Shown: positions 25,399-33,823, counted from the first letter of the stretch. The stretch: 64,000 nt of DNA from Nocardioides daeguensis (GCF_019192965.1 NZ_JAHTKU010000021.1:165209-229208), one strand, 5' to 3'. The notes: generated by a model from the sequence alone, not told the origin. Numbers and translations: made by a program.

Positions 25399-25410
25399 AT
25401 GTACGTACAT
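25399..25410. promoter_or_regulatory. Palindrome ATGTACGTACAT (putative GntR operator)
   Basis: Perfect 12-bp palindrome midway between the divergent GntR and rhodanese genes (53 bp and 43 bp from the starts). A wider TGT...ACA frame surrounds it. Confidence 0.5.
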
Positions 25411-25452
25411 ACGGACACCTGCGCAACCGCGACCGACACGAGGACGACGACC

Positions 25453-25875
25453 ATGCCGACGCTTCGCCACCTGCTCGCCGCCGCCTGCCTGGCGACGCTG
25501 ACCCTGACCGCCGCCACGGCCTGCGCCGAGGACGACGCCAGCATCGGCGCCACGAGCACCGGACCCGCCGTCCGCGAGGCGGCACCGTCCGCCATCGCCG
25601 TCGACGCCACGACCACCGTCGTGGACGTGCGCACCGCCGAGGAGTTCGCCGCCGGCCACCTCGAGGGCGCGGTCAACATCGACGTCTCAGCGCCCGACTT
25701 CGAGGCGCAGCTGGCGCAACTCGACCCCGCCGCGACGTACATCGTCTACTGCCACTCGGGGAACCGCTCGGCGCAGGCGACGGCCGCGATGGCGGCGCTC
25801 GGCTTCGCCGAGGTCGTCGACGCCGGAGGGATCGAGCACGCGGCCGCCGCGACCGGGCTGCCGATCACCCGCTGA
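25453..25875 (+). CDS. Rhodanese-like lipoprotein
   Basis: 140 residues: lipoprotein signal with lipid-bearing Cys24 (LTAATAC), then a single rhodanese domain with VDVRTAEEFAAGHLEGAVNI and the active-site loop YCHSGNRS (Cys100). It should act outside the membrane as a sulfurtransferase that carries sulfane sulfur as a Cys persulfide. ATG 25453 was chosen; an upstream ATG in frame (25399) would lie in the operator. Divergent from the GntR-TauE operon, so import/export and handling of sulfur are coregulated. Confidence 0.9.
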   Translation: MPTLRHLLAAACLATLTLTAATACAEDDASIGATSTGPAVREAAPSAIAVDATTTVVDVRTAEEFAAGHLEGAVNIDVSAPDFEAQLAQLDPAATYIVYCHSGNRSAQATAAMAALGFAEVVDAGGIEHAAAATGLPITR

Positions 25876-25902
25876 ACGGAGCCCCGAACCGGGCGCCGCG
25901 GC

Positions 25903-26037
25903 TCAGAAGGGGACGCCCCAGGAGCCGCCGCGCCCGGCCAGGGCCAGCACCCGGCGCAACGCCTGGCACAGGCGCCGCGCGAGGCCGCTGCGCTGCTCGC
26001 ACGACACCTCGCTCGCACCACTCGCCGCGATCTCCAT
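25903..26037 (-). CDS. Possible small ORF, 44 residues
   Basis: ATG 26037 to TGA 25903 encodes 44 residues with G/C-rich third positions and an amphipathic basic helix (ARRLCQALRRVLALAGR). Two cysteines. There is a GGGGG run just before the ATG but no good ribosome binding site. It fills the otherwise empty gap between the rhodanese and CstR-like genes, which run towards each other. Only weak support. Confidence 0.25.
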   Translation of the reverse strand: MEIAASGASEVSCEQRSGLARRLCQALRRVLALAGRGGSWGVPF

Positions 26038-26130
26038 GCCCCCATGGAACCAACCTGCGCCGACCCCGCAGCCGGGATCTCGCCCACCGGACGGGGGCGA
26101 GGTACCCCAGCGGGCGCGCCGGCGCCGAGG

Positions 26131-26394
26131 TCACGCGAAGCCGAGGAAGAGCCGCTCCATCCGTCGCAGGTCCGCCTCGCCGTCGGGGTCGCCTGCCCGG
26201 AGGCACTGCTGCAGACCCGTGGTGACCATCGCGTAGCCGGCGCGGGAGATCGCCTTGTCGACGGCGGCGAGCTGGGTCAGCAGGGACTCACAGTCCGCAC
26301 CTCCCTCCATCATCGCGATCACCTTCGCGAGGTGGCCATGAGCCCGCTTGAGGCGGTCGAGGACGGGCTTGGTGGCGGTCGGGTCGAGCTCCAT
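26131..26394 (-). CDS. CsoR/RcnR family repressor, CstR-like persulfide sensor
   Basis: 87 residues, all helical, with the DUF156 core RLKRAHGHLAKVIAMMEGGADC. Copper-sensing CsoR uses Cys-His-Cys; here Cys35 and Cys64 are present but the histidine four residues before the second Cys is Gly60. Two cysteines without the histidine is the pattern of CstR, which senses sulfide-derived persulfides by forming di- to tetrasulfide links. It is divergent from a persulfide dioxygenase gene with two G/C-tract operators between, as in known cst operons. Confidence 0.88.
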   Translation of the reverse strand: MELDPTATKPVLDRLKRAHGHLAKVIAMMEGGADCESLLTQLAAVDKAISRAGYAMVTTGLQQCLRAGDPDGEADLRRMERLFLGFA

Positions 26395-26443
26395 GAGGAC
26401 CTCCCTGGTCGACGTGCCGGCGAGCTGCCGACTTCTGCACTTT

Positions 26444-26494
26444 ACATCCCCCCGGGGGGTTGTGTTACCGTGGATGACATCCCCCCAGGGGGTT
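26444..26494. promoter_or_regulatory. Two C6G6-type operator sites for the CstR-like repressor
   Basis: ACATCCCCCCGGGGGGTTGT (26444-26463) and ACATCCCCCCAGGGGGTTAC (26478-26497) share the layout A-C-A-T-C6-N-G5-T-T, with centres 34 bp apart. They match the G/C-tract, A/T-flanked operators of CsoR/CstR proteins and cover the divergent promoters. Confidence 0.75.
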
Positions 26495-26517
26495 ACCTGA
26501 CGAGAAGGAGCAACGCC

Positions 26518-28191
26518 GTGCGCGAGGTCGACATCCACGAGGCGGGCCGAGCCGAGGAGGCCGGTGCCACGCTGATCGACGTCCGCGAGACGTCGGAGTA
26601 CGCCGCGGGCCACGTGCCCGGTGCGGTCAACATCCCGATGGGCCAGCTGCCCGGCCGGCTCGCCGAGCTGGACCGGTCCCGCCCGGTCTACCTCGTGTGC
26701 GCCTCGGGCAACCGCAGCGGCGTGATGACCGAGCTGCTCAGCACCGCGGGCTTCACCGCCAGCAACGTCGTCGGCGGCACCAACGCCTGGGCCACGGCCG
26801 GTCTCCCCCTGGCGACCCCGCAGCGTCCGGCGCTGGTGGTGCACGCGATCGACACCCCCACGCTCGGCGACCGCAGCTACCTGGTGCACGACGGCGAGGT
26901 CGCCTTCGTCGTCGATCCACAGCGCGACATCGACCGGGTGCTCGACCTGCTCGAGGCCGACGGCGTGCGGCTGACCCACGTCTTCGAGACCCACATCCAC
27001 AACGACTACGTGACCGGCGGGTTCGCCCTCGCCGAGGCGACCGGAGCCGACTACCTCGTCAACGCCGACGACCCGGTCACCTTCGTGCGGACCCCGATCC
27101 GCGACGGCGACGTCGTCGCGGTCGGACGCAGGATGCGGGTGCGGGCGATCGCCACGCCCGGGCACACCTTCACCCACCTCGCCTACGCGCTGACCGACGG
27201 CGACGAGCCGTGGGCGGTGTTCAGCGGCGGCTCGCTCCTGTACGGCGCCACCGGGCGCCCCGACCTGCTCGGCCCGGAGCACACCGACGCGCTGGTCCGC
27301 CACCAGCACTCCTCGGCGCACCGGCTCGCCGACGAGCTCCCCGACGACGCGGCGGTCTACCCGACGCACGGCTTCGGTTCGTTCTGCTCCGCGACCCAGT
27401 CCGAGGCCACCGCCTCGACCATCGGGACCGAGCGCCGGACCAACCCGGTCCTGGTCCAGGACGAGGAGACCTACGTGCGCGAGCTGCTCGCCGGTCTCGG
27501 CGAGTGGCCGGCCTACTACGCCCACATGGCACCCGCCAACAGTGCCGGACCGGCCGCGCCGGACCTGTCTCCGGTCGCCCGCGCCGACGCCCAGGAGCTG
27601 CGCCGCCGGATCGAGGCCGGCGAGTGGGTCGTCGACCTGCGCAACCGCACCACGTTCGCCGCGGGTCACGCCCCGGGCACGTTCAACTTCGGCATCGACG
27701 GCTCGTTCGCCACCTACCTGGGCTGGCTGATCGAGTGGGGGACGCCGCTGACCCTGCTCGGCGAGAACCCCGAGCAGGTCGCCGAGGCCCAGCGCGAGCT
27801 GGTGCGGATCGGGATCGAGCGTCCGGCCGCGCAGGCGACCGGCGGGCCCGAGCAGTGGTCCGACCGGCCGCTGGCCAGTTTCGCGACCGCCACCTTCGCC
27901 GACCTCGCCCACGTCCGCCACCACCGCCCGGTCGTCGTGCTCGACGTGCGCCGCCGCGACGAGCACGCGGCCGGGGCCCTCGAGGGCGCCCTGAACATCC
28001 CCCTCCACGAGCTGCCCCGCCGGCTGGCGGAGGTGCCCGACGGGGAGGTGTGGGTGCACTGCGCCGGCGGCTACCGCGCCTCCGTCGCCGCGTCCTTCAT
28101 CGACGCCGCCGGCCGACGCCCCGTGGCCGTCGACGACGACTTCACCAACGCCGCCGCGGCGGGACTGACCGTCGCCGCGCCTCCTGCCTGA
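26518..28191 (+). CDS. Persulfide dioxygenase (metallo-beta-lactamase) fused to three rhodanese domains
   Basis: 557 residues from GTG 26518 (GAAGGAG 7 bp upstream). Domains: rhodanese 1 (about 5-100, active loop CASGNRS, Cys61); metallo-beta-lactamase fold (about 105-345, HIHND metal motif from His159 to Asp163, then TPGHTFTHLAY); rhodanese 2 (about 355-430, VDLRNRTTFAAGHAPGTFN, loop without Cys, hence inactive); rhodanese 3 (about 455-550, HCAGGYRA, Cys515). CstB-like enzymes oxidise low-molecular-weight persulfides to sulfite and thiosulfate. Having rhodanese both in front and behind, with an inactive one in the middle, is a richer layout than CstB. It is the first gene after the CstR-type operators and the MMPL gene follows 50 bp later. 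Confidence 0.93.
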   Translation: MREVDIHEAGRAEEAGATLIDVRETSEYAAGHVPGAVNIPMGQLPGRLAELDRSRPVYLVCASGNRSGVMTELLSTAGFTASNVVGGTNAWATAGLPLATPQRPALVVHAIDTPTLGDRSYLVHDGEVAFVVDPQRDIDRVLDLLEADGVRLTHVFETHIHNDYVTGGFALAEATGADYLVNADDPVTFVRTPIRDGDVVAVGRRMRVRAIATPGHTFTHLAYALTDGDEPWAVFSGGSLLYGATGRPDLLGPEHTDALVRHQHSSAHRLADELPDDAAVYPTHGFGSFCSATQSEATASTIGTERRTNPVLVQDEETYVRELLAGLGEWPAYYAHMAPANSAGPAAPDLSPVARADAQELRRRIEAGEWVVDLRNRTTFAAGHAPGTFNFGIDGSFATYLGWLIEWGTPLTLLGENPEQVAEAQRELVRIGIERPAAQATGGPEQWSDRPLASFATATFADLAHVRHHRPVVVLDVRRRDEHAAGALEGALNIPLHELPRRLAEVPDGEVWVHCAGGYRASVAASFIDAAGRRPVAVDDDFTNAAAAGLTVAAPPA

Positions 28192-28241
28192 TCCCGACGA
28201 CCGCCCACCCACTCCCGCAGAGAAGAAGAAACGGAAGAGAG

Positions 28242-30416
28242 ATGACGTCCCACTCCACCCCGCGGCACGCCGCCGCGACCAGCGCGGCGGCCCACGGTCC
28301 CGCGCACGCACCGGGCCCGCTGGGCCGGATCGGCCTGTGGGTGACCACCCACCGGCGCCTGACCGCGATGGTCTGGGTGCTCCTCATCGTGGGCCTCGGC
28401 GCGTTCGCGCCGAAGGTCGAGCACGAGCTGTCCGGCGCCGGCTGGCAGGCCGACGGCTCGGAGTCGGTGGCCACCCGCGAGCTGGTCCAGGACCACTTCG
28501 GCGGCCTGGCCTCCCACGCGATCCAGGTCGTCGTCCACTCCAGCGACGGCCCGGTCACCGAGGGCGACGGCGCCAAGGTCATCGCCGAGGTCACCCGCGT
28601 CCTCGAGCAGGAGCCCCGCATCGCGGAGGTCGTCGCCCCCCAGCCGGGCGCGACGCTGTCCGCCGACGGCAGTACGGCGATCGTGCTGGCCGGTGCCGGA
28701 GCCGACACCAACGAGATGGTGCGCGTCGCGACCGACCTCAAGGGTGAGCTGCAGGACCTGTCCACCGGCAGTGTGGAGGTGAACCCGACCGGCTCGTCAC
28801 TGCTGTGGTCGGACTTCAACGAGGCCAACCTCGAGGCGATGCTGAAGTCGGAGTTCATGTCCTGGCCCGTGACGCTGGCCATCCTGGTCCTCGCCTTCGG
28901 CGCCCTGGTGGCCGCCGGCCTGCCGCTGATCCTGACCCTGGCCGGACTGGTCGCCTCGGCCGGCTCGCTGGTCCTGATCAACCAGGTCGTGCCGGTGTCC
29001 ATCTGGGCGATGAACTTCGCGATGATGTTCGCCCTCGCGCTCGGCATCGACTACGCGCTGTTCCTGGTGGTCCGCTACCGCGCCGCGCGGGCAGCTCGTC
29101 CTGACGACAAGTCGTGGGCCATCGCGCAGACCATGGACACCGCCGGCAAGGCCGTGCTGCTCTCGGGCCTGACCGTGCTGGTGTCGCTGACCGCGGTGAT
29201 GCTGGTTCCCTCGCCGTCGTTCCGGTCGATGGCCGGCGGCATCATCTTGTCGGTCGTCTTCGTCCTCGCCGCCACGCTGACCCTGCTCCCGCTGGTGCTG
29301 TTCAAGCTGGACATGAAGATCAACAAGTTCGCCCTGCCGTGGGCGCGCTCGGGCGAGCACCGCTCGGCGGCGTTCGCCGCCTGGGGTGAGCGGCTGTGGC
29401 GCCGCCCGGTGGTCTGGGGTGCCGCGTCGCTGGTGATCCTGGTCGCGCTGGCGGCCCCGATCCTCGGCCTGAAGACGGCGATGCCCTCGATCAAGGTGCT
29501 GCCGGAGGACGCCTCCGCGCGGATCGGCTACGACCAGGTGCAGGACGCCTTCGGTGAGGGCGCACCCGGCACCCTGCAGATCGTCGCCGACACCGGCGAG
29601 GCCGAGGCCACCAGCGCGGTGCTCGCGAACGACCCCGGGATCGCGGGGGCGATGCCGGCGATGCCCGCCGCCGACGGCAGCGACCTGGTCATGATCCAGG
29701 CCGTGCCCACCGTCGACCCGTCGGACCCGGAGCTCTCGGCCACCGTCGACCGGCTGCGCGCGGATCTGCCGGGCTCGGCCCAGGTCGGTGGCGCCGCGGT
29801 GGAGAACCTCGACCTGAAGACCCAGCTCGACGACTCGACGCCCCTGGTGATCGGCGTGGTCATGGTGCTCGGCTTCCTGCTGCTGCTCTTCGCGCTGCAG
29901 GCCCCGCTGATCTCCCTGCTGGGCACCCTGGCCAGCCTGCTGTCGACCGCTGCCGCGTTCGGCGTGGCCCGGCTGATCTTCCAGGAGGGCCACGGCACGG
30001 GGCTCCTCGGCTTCGAGTCGCAGGGCTTCTTGGACGCGTGGGCGCCGGTGTTCTTCTTCGCGATGATCTTCGCGATCGCGATGGACTACACCGTCTTCCT
30101 GCTCGCCTCGGCCAAGGAGCACTTCGAGCGCTCCGGAGACCCGCGTGAGGCCATGGTCGGTGCCCTGGCCCACTCCGGCCGGGTGATCTTCGCGGCCGGC
30201 GCGGTGATGGTGGCGGTGTTCTTCACCTTCGCCCTGTCGGGCCCGATCCCGCCCAAGGAGATGGGTGTGGTCCTCGGCATCGCGGTCCTGCTGGACGCCT
30301 TCCTGGTCCGCCTGGTGCTGCTGCCGGTCATGCTGCGCCTGACCGGACGCGCGGCCTGGTACACCCCGCAGTGGCTGCGCCGGATCCTGCCGGACATCAC
30401 CTTCGCCCACGACTGA
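28242..30416 (+). CDS. MMPL/RND family transporter in the sulfide-response operon
   Basis: 724 residues with 12 predicted helices in two halves and two large external loops (about 70-200 and 415-540). Conserved intramembrane motifs: GIDYALFLVVRYR (first half) and AIAMDYTVFLLASAKEH (second half). The family exports lipids and hydrophobic molecules in actinobacteria. Unlike the MMPL at 14638 it has no TetR gene; instead it is 50 bp behind the persulfide dioxygenase gene and should be controlled by the CstR-like repressor. Its substrate in sulfide stress is unknown. Confidence 0.92.
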   Translation: MTSHSTPRHAAATSAAAHGPAHAPGPLGRIGLWVTTHRRLTAMVWVLLIVGLGAFAPKVEHELSGAGWQADGSESVATRELVQDHFGGLASHAIQVVVHSSDGPVTEGDGAKVIAEVTRVLEQEPRIAEVVAPQPGATLSADGSTAIVLAGAGADTNEMVRVATDLKGELQDLSTGSVEVNPTGSSLLWSDFNEANLEAMLKSEFMSWPVTLAILVLAFGALVAAGLPLILTLAGLVASAGSLVLINQVVPVSIWAMNFAMMFALALGIDYALFLVVRYRAARAARPDDKSWAIAQTMDTAGKAVLLSGLTVLVSLTAVMLVPSPSFRSMAGGIILSVVFVLAATLTLLPLVLFKLDMKINKFALPWARSGEHRSAAFAAWGERLWRRPVVWGAASLVILVALAAPILGLKTAMPSIKVLPEDASARIGYDQVQDAFGEGAPGTLQIVADTGEAEATSAVLANDPGIAGAMPAMPAADGSDLVMIQAVPTVDPSDPELSATVDRLRADLPGSAQVGGAAVENLDLKTQLDDSTPLVIGVVMVLGFLLLLFALQAPLISLLGTLASLLSTAAAFGVARLIFQEGHGTGLLGFESQGFLDAWAPVFFFAMIFAIAMDYTVFLLASAKEHFERSGDPREAMVGALAHSGRVIFAAGAVMVAVFFTFALSGPIPPKEMGVVLGIAVLLDAFLVRLVLLPVMLRLTGRAAWYTPQWLRRILPDITFAHD

Positions 30417-30545
30417 CCCTCACCGGCGCGGGGGGGCGCCGGCGCCGGGCCCCGCGCCCCCCCCCCCGCGGCTGCCAAACCCCTCCCCCCCCCACTCCCC
30501 CTCCGGGGGGGGGGGCCCCCCCGGGGGGCCCCCCCGCGCCACCCA
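30417..30545. other. Low-complexity G/C homopolymer stretch, no gene
   Basis: Runs of up to 10 or more C or G (for example at 30456-30468 and 30507-30532) with palindromic GGGGGCGCC-type pieces. This may be a very strong terminator between the MMPL gene and the next small genes, or a place where the assembly is unreliable. Confidence 0.5.
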
Positions 30546-30576
30546 CCTCGCTCATCTCTCAGCCAAGGAGTTCCTC

Positions 30577-30753
30577 ATGTGTCGAGCAACCACCTGCCGC
30601 AAGTGCGGCAAGACCACCTGGGCCGGCTGCGGCCAGCACGTCGCCCAGGTCAAGGCCCGGGTCCCCGCCGCGGACTGGTGCCCCGGCCACACCTCCGAGC
30701 CGTCCGAGCCGTCCAGTGGCGGCGGGTTCTTCTCCCGCCTGCTCGGGCGCTGA
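30577..30753 (+). CDS. Small Cys-rich protein of the sulfur module
   Basis: 58 residues from ATG 30577 (AAGGAG 6 bp upstream). Cysteines lie at 2, 7, 10, 18 and 35: MCRATTCRKCGKTTWAGCG is a zinc-ribbon-like knuckle (CxxC plus further Cys), followed by a Ser/Pro/Gly-rich tail. It is too short for usual gene callers' confident calls but has clean G/C third positions. Such mini-proteins are often found beside rhodanese/DUF2892 genes in actinobacteria. Binding of zinc or of persulfide sulfur is possible; the function is unknown. Confidence 0.75.
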   Translation: MCRATTCRKCGKTTWAGCGQHVAQVKARVPAADWCPGHTSEPSEPSSGGGFFSRLLGR

Positions 30754-30763
30754 GGAGGATCGG

Positions 30764-30967
30764 ATGAACGTCGACCGCGCCGTCCTGCGCCTCGCCGGCA
30801 CCATGGTCCTGATCAGCGTCGTCCTCGTCGCACTGGTCTCGTCCTGGTGGCTGCTGCTGACCGCCTTCGTGGGTCTCAACCTGCTGCAGTCCAGCTTCAC
30901 CGGGTTCTGCCCCGCAGCGATCATCTTCCGCAAGCTGGGAGTTCCCACCGGCTGCGCACTGAAGTAG
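30764..30967 (+). CDS. DUF2892 (YgaP transmembrane-type) protein
   Basis: 67 residues with two hydrophobic helices (about 10-28 and 29-48) and the family motif SSFTGFCPAAIIFRKLG near the C-terminus, where the Cys may take part in sulfur relay. In other bacteria this module is fused to rhodanese (YgaP), which supports a role in membrane-bound sulfane-sulfur handling. GAGGA lies 6 bp upstream of ATG 30764, directly after the stop of the Cys-rich mini-gene. Confidence 0.88.
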   Translation: MNVDRAVLRLAGTMVLISVVLVALVSSWWLLLTAFVGLNLLQSSFTGFCPAAIIFRKLGVPTGCALK

Positions 30968-30978
30968 CCCGACGCACC

Positions 30979-31014
30979 GAGTGAGCCGGAGCCCCGCGGG
31001 GCCCCGGCTCACTC
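30979..31014 (+). terminator. Hairpin terminator after the sulfur module
   Basis: GAGTGAGCCGGAGCCCC paired with GGGGCCCCGGCTCACTC: 16-17-bp stem, almost perfect, with a 2-4-nt loop, 12 bp after the DUF2892 stop. No T-run. Confidence 0.7.
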
Positions 31015-31134
31015 GCATGTTGCGACGTCACCGGTGCCACGACCGCAGGATCCCGCGAGCCTCGGGACCAACGCCCCTTTCGGCGAGGCCGTCGGGGTGC
31101 CTGACTGGGACCGAGGCGACGAGAGGAGCCAGCC

Positions 31135-31605
31135 ATGGCGCACCCGATGGATCTCACCCGCACCGCGGCGACAACGGCGGCGGTCACCCGCTTCCACGTC
31201 GCCTACGCCGAGCTCCCCATGATCGGCGAGCGGATGGGCCGCGCCTTCGGCACGGTCGCGGCCGCGCTGGAGAAGGCCTCGATCCGCTCGGACGGCCCCG
31301 CCCTGGCCTACTACGAGCCCGGCGCGGACGGATTCGACGTGGCAGCCGGCTTCCGGGTCGAGGCCGACCTCGCCGCGCCGCCCGGTGTCGAGCGGCTCGA
31401 CCTCCCGGAGGTGGAGGCCGCCCACCTGACGCATCTGGGTGCCTACCGCGACCTGCCCGCGGCGTACGACGAGCTGCGCACCCAGGTCGAGCAGGCCGGC
31501 CGGACGCTGGCCGACGGTCCGATGTGGGAGGAGTACTGGACCGGGCCGGAGACCCCGGAGGACCAGCACCGCACGGAGATCTACTGGCCGCTGTCCCCCG
31601 CCTGA
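31135..31605 (+). CDS. GyrI-like/AraC effector-binding domain protein
   Basis: 156 residues with the SOUL/GyrI-like fold: a MGRAFGTVAAALEKA helix, ALAYYEPGADGFDVAAGF strands, the AHLTHLGAYRDLPAAYDELRTQ segment and the C-terminal TEIYWPLS strand are typical. Stand-alone members bind or hydrolyse small hydrophobic toxic compounds. There is no DNA-binding domain. It follows the sulfur-module terminator and probably has its own promoter. Confidence 0.85.
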   Translation: MAHPMDLTRTAATTAAVTRFHVAYAELPMIGERMGRAFGTVAAALEKASIRSDGPALAYYEPGADGFDVAAGFRVEADLAAPPGVERLDLPEVEAAHLTHLGAYRDLPAAYDELRTQVEQAGRTLADGPMWEEYWTGPETPEDQHRTEIYWPLSPA

Positions 31606-31656
31606 GCCGGGAGATCGGGCGGGGAGCGGCGCCGGGGCCGACCGTAGACTCCGCTC

Positions 31657-32016
31657 ATGGCCGACCTCGACGCCGTGGAGGCAAGGATCTGGTCGCTGCT
31701 CGACCGCTTCCGCGACGAGCTGGAGGACGCGACGATCTACGCGATGCCCTCGTTGCGCTGGCCCGGCTCGGGCGGCCACGACTACTTCGCCGCGGTCCAG
31801 CGCAGCGCGAAGAAGGTCAGCCTCTACGCGGTCGCGATGGACACCTGGCCGGACGCGCTCGCGGCCTCCTCCGAGCGGCTCCGGGCGTGCCGCACCGGCA
31901 AGGCGACCTTGTCGTTCCCGACCCTGGACGACGAGCTCAGCGCCGAGCTCGATGCCTTCTTGACCCGGCTCTACGCGCGGTACCGGGCGCACCACGCCGG
32001 CCCGCACCCGGAGTAG
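31657..32016 (+). CDS. DUF1801-like protein
   Basis: 119 residues. The order IYAMPSLRWPG, DYFAAVQRSAKKVSLYAVAM and the helical segment with GKATLSFPTLDDEL corresponds to the DUF1801/YdhG fold (the K-x-x-L/V-x-F-P strand is the hallmark). Role unknown; members occur in stress and metabolic loci. It is 51 bp behind the GyrI-like gene and may be cotranscribed with it. No signal peptide. Confidence 0.75.
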   Translation: MADLDAVEARIWSLLDRFRDELEDATIYAMPSLRWPGSGGHDYFAAVQRSAKKVSLYAVAMDTWPDALAASSERLRACRTGKATLSFPTLDDELSAELDAFLTRLYARYRAHHAGPHPE

Positions 32017-32040
32017 GCCGCCGGCGCCGCGGCGTGCGAC

Positions 32041-32352
32041 TCAGCCGGCGACGAAGAGCAGCACGACGAAGGCCACCAGTGCGAGCGCCGCGATCGCGAG
32101 ACCGAGCAGCCCACGGCCGCGCCCCGGACCGCCCCGGGCCACGGCGAAGGCCAGCGGGGCTCCGAAGAACCCGATCGGCAGCCACACCAGGCCCACCACC
32201 CGGACGCCGTTGGGCGGGTTGACGCCCTCGCTCAGGCTGAGCACCCAGGTGAACGCCGTCGCCGCGGCCGCCAGCAGGCCCAGCACCAGGGTCAGGCTCC
32301 CGGCGCGCCGCGAGCGGGCGTCGGCCGCCGCGGCGGGGCTCGGGGTGCTCAT
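32041..32352 (-). CDS. Small membrane protein
   Basis: 103 residues with three hydrophobic helices (about 20-38, 50-67 and 81-100) and short polar links, including RGGPGRGRG before the last helix. No family recognised; it resembles DUF4190-type small membrane proteins. ATG 32352 has AGGA 8 bp upstream; an ATG at 32361 would add three residues but lacks such a signal. Confidence 0.7.
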   Translation of the reverse strand: MSTPSPAAAADARSRRAGSLTLVLGLLAAAATAFTWVLSLSEGVNPPNGVRVVGLVWLPIGFFGAPLAFAVARGGPGRGRGLLGLAIAALALVAFVVLLFVAG

Positions 32353-32389
32353 GGGGTCCATCCTGCCGTGCCGCGGGCGCTGCGGACCA

Positions 32390-33823
32390 TCACAGCGCCG
32401 GTCGCGCGCCGGCCCATGGGCGGGCCCGCTCCAGCTCGGCGGAGAGGGTGAGCAGCGTCGGCTCGTCGCCGCGCCGGCCGACGAGCTGCACCGCGAGCGG
32501 GAGGCCGTCGGCGGCGAACCCCGCAGGGACCGAGGCGGCCGGGTTGCCGGTCACGTTCCACAAGGCGGTGTAGGCGGTGACGGGGAGCGAGCGGCGCGCC
32601 GCGCCCACCAGTCCGACGCCGTCCAGGACGCCGACCTGCGGGGGCCGGTGGGGGGTGACGGGGGTGAGCAGCACGTCGTACCGGTCGAAGGTCGGCTCGA
32701 CCCGGGCCGCGATCGTCTCGCCCCGGCGCATCGCCCCCGCGACGACGCGTGGGGTGGCCCAGAGCCCCAGTCGGAGCGCCTGCCGCGTGCGCCGCTCCAC
32801 CAGGTCCGGACGCTCGACGTGGGCCAGCTCCGCGCGGACCCCGCCGAGGAACTGCGGGACGAACGCCGTGGTCGTGTCGGGGAAGCGCGGCTCGAGCGAC
32901 TCGACGTGGTGGCCCAGCGCGTCGAGCAGGTCGGCGGTGGCGTGCACCGCGCGCACGTGCTCCCGGTCCGGCCGCACGCCGCGGATCCCCGAGCGGGTGA
33001 TGACCCCGATCCGCAGGGGGCGCGGCTCTGCGCGCGCCGCATCGACGAAGGAGCGGCGCGGATCGTCCGCCCGGAACCGGTCGCCGGAACCGGCGCCGCG
33101 GATGGCGTCGTACACCAGGGCGCTGTCGAGCACGGTGCGGGTCAGCGGACCGACGGTGCCCAGCGCCCACCACAGGTGCTCCGCCGGGGCGGAGGTGACC
33201 CGTCCCCGTTGGGGCTTGAGCCCGTAGAGGCCGCAGAAGGCCGCGGGGATCCGGATCGAGCCGCCGCCGTCCCCGCCGATGGCCGCGGGGACCAGACCCG
33301 CGGCGACCGCCGCCGCGGTGCCGCCGCTCGAGCCACCGGGGCTGCGGGCGGTGTCCCACGGGTTGCAGGTGATCCCGTGGGCGACCGACTCGGTGAAGGG
33401 CCACTGCCCGAACTCGGGCATGTTCGTCTTGCCGACGATCACGGCGCCCGCGGCGCGCAGTCGCCGCACGACCTCGCCGTCGCTCGCGCGTGGCGTCCGG
33501 TTGGCGCGGCCGCCGAAGGTGGTGACCTCGCCGGCCACGTCGATCTCCTCCTTGACCGCGATCGGTACGCCGTGCAGCGGCCCTCGACCGTCGCGCTGGG
33601 CGTCGCGGGCCGCCGCCTCGGCCAGCGCCCGCTCCGCGGCCACCACGGTGAAGGCGTTGAGACGGCCGTCGTGACGCTGGATCCGCGCCAGCACCGCCCC
33701 GACGAGCTCGCGTGAGGAGAGCCGGCCCTCGCGGACGGCGTCCGCCTGCCCCGCGACACCGGCGAAGAGGAGGTCGTCGTCGTCTCGGGCGGTGTCGGGT
33801 GGCGCGTCGGCGCGGTCGTTCAT
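32390..33823 (-). CDS. Amidase signature family hydrolase
   Basis: 477 residues, the usual family length. The Ser-cisSer-Lys triad is in place: catalytic Lys in VKEEIDVAG (about residue 95), Ser pair in GGSSGGTAAAVAAGLVPAAIGGDGGGSIR, followed by the GLYGLKP motif. It hydrolyses a carboxamide to acid and ammonia; the substrate cannot be told from sequence. A complete GatA is unlikely since gatB and gatC are not near. Start ATG 33823 has GAGGAG 8 bp upstream. It is divergent from the diguanylate cyclase gene. Confidence 0.92.
   Translation of the reverse strand: MNDRADAPPDTARDDDDLLFAGVAGQADAVREGRLSSRELVGAVLARIQRHDGRLNAFTVVAAERALAEAAARDAQRDGRGPLHGVPIAVKEEIDVAGEVTTFGGRANRTPRASDGEVVRRLRAAGAVIVGKTNMPEFGQWPFTESVAHGITCNPWDTARSPGGSSGGTAAAVAAGLVPAAIGGDGGGSIRIPAAFCGLYGLKPQRGRVTSAPAEHLWWALGTVGPLTRTVLDSALVYDAIRGAGSGDRFRADDPRRSFVDAARAEPRPLRIGVITRSGIRGVRPDREHVRAVHATADLLDALGHHVESLEPRFPDTTTAFVPQFLGGVRAELAHVERPDLVERRTRQALRLGLWATPRVVAGAMRRGETIAARVEPTFDRYDVLLTPVTPHRPPQVGVLDGVGLVGAARRSLPVTAYTALWNVTGNPAASVPAGFAADGLPLAVQLVGRRGDEPTLLTLSAELERARPWAGARPAL

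Noticed and set aside
25453..25875. Arsenate reductase or phosphatase reading of the Cys100 loop
   Set aside because: The loop CHSGNRS and the DVRTAEEFAAGH strand are rhodanese-type; no CX5R phosphatase context.
26131..26394. Copper-sensing CsoR
   Set aside because: The His ligand before the second Cys is Gly60 and the divergent gene is a persulfide dioxygenase, not a copper ATPase.
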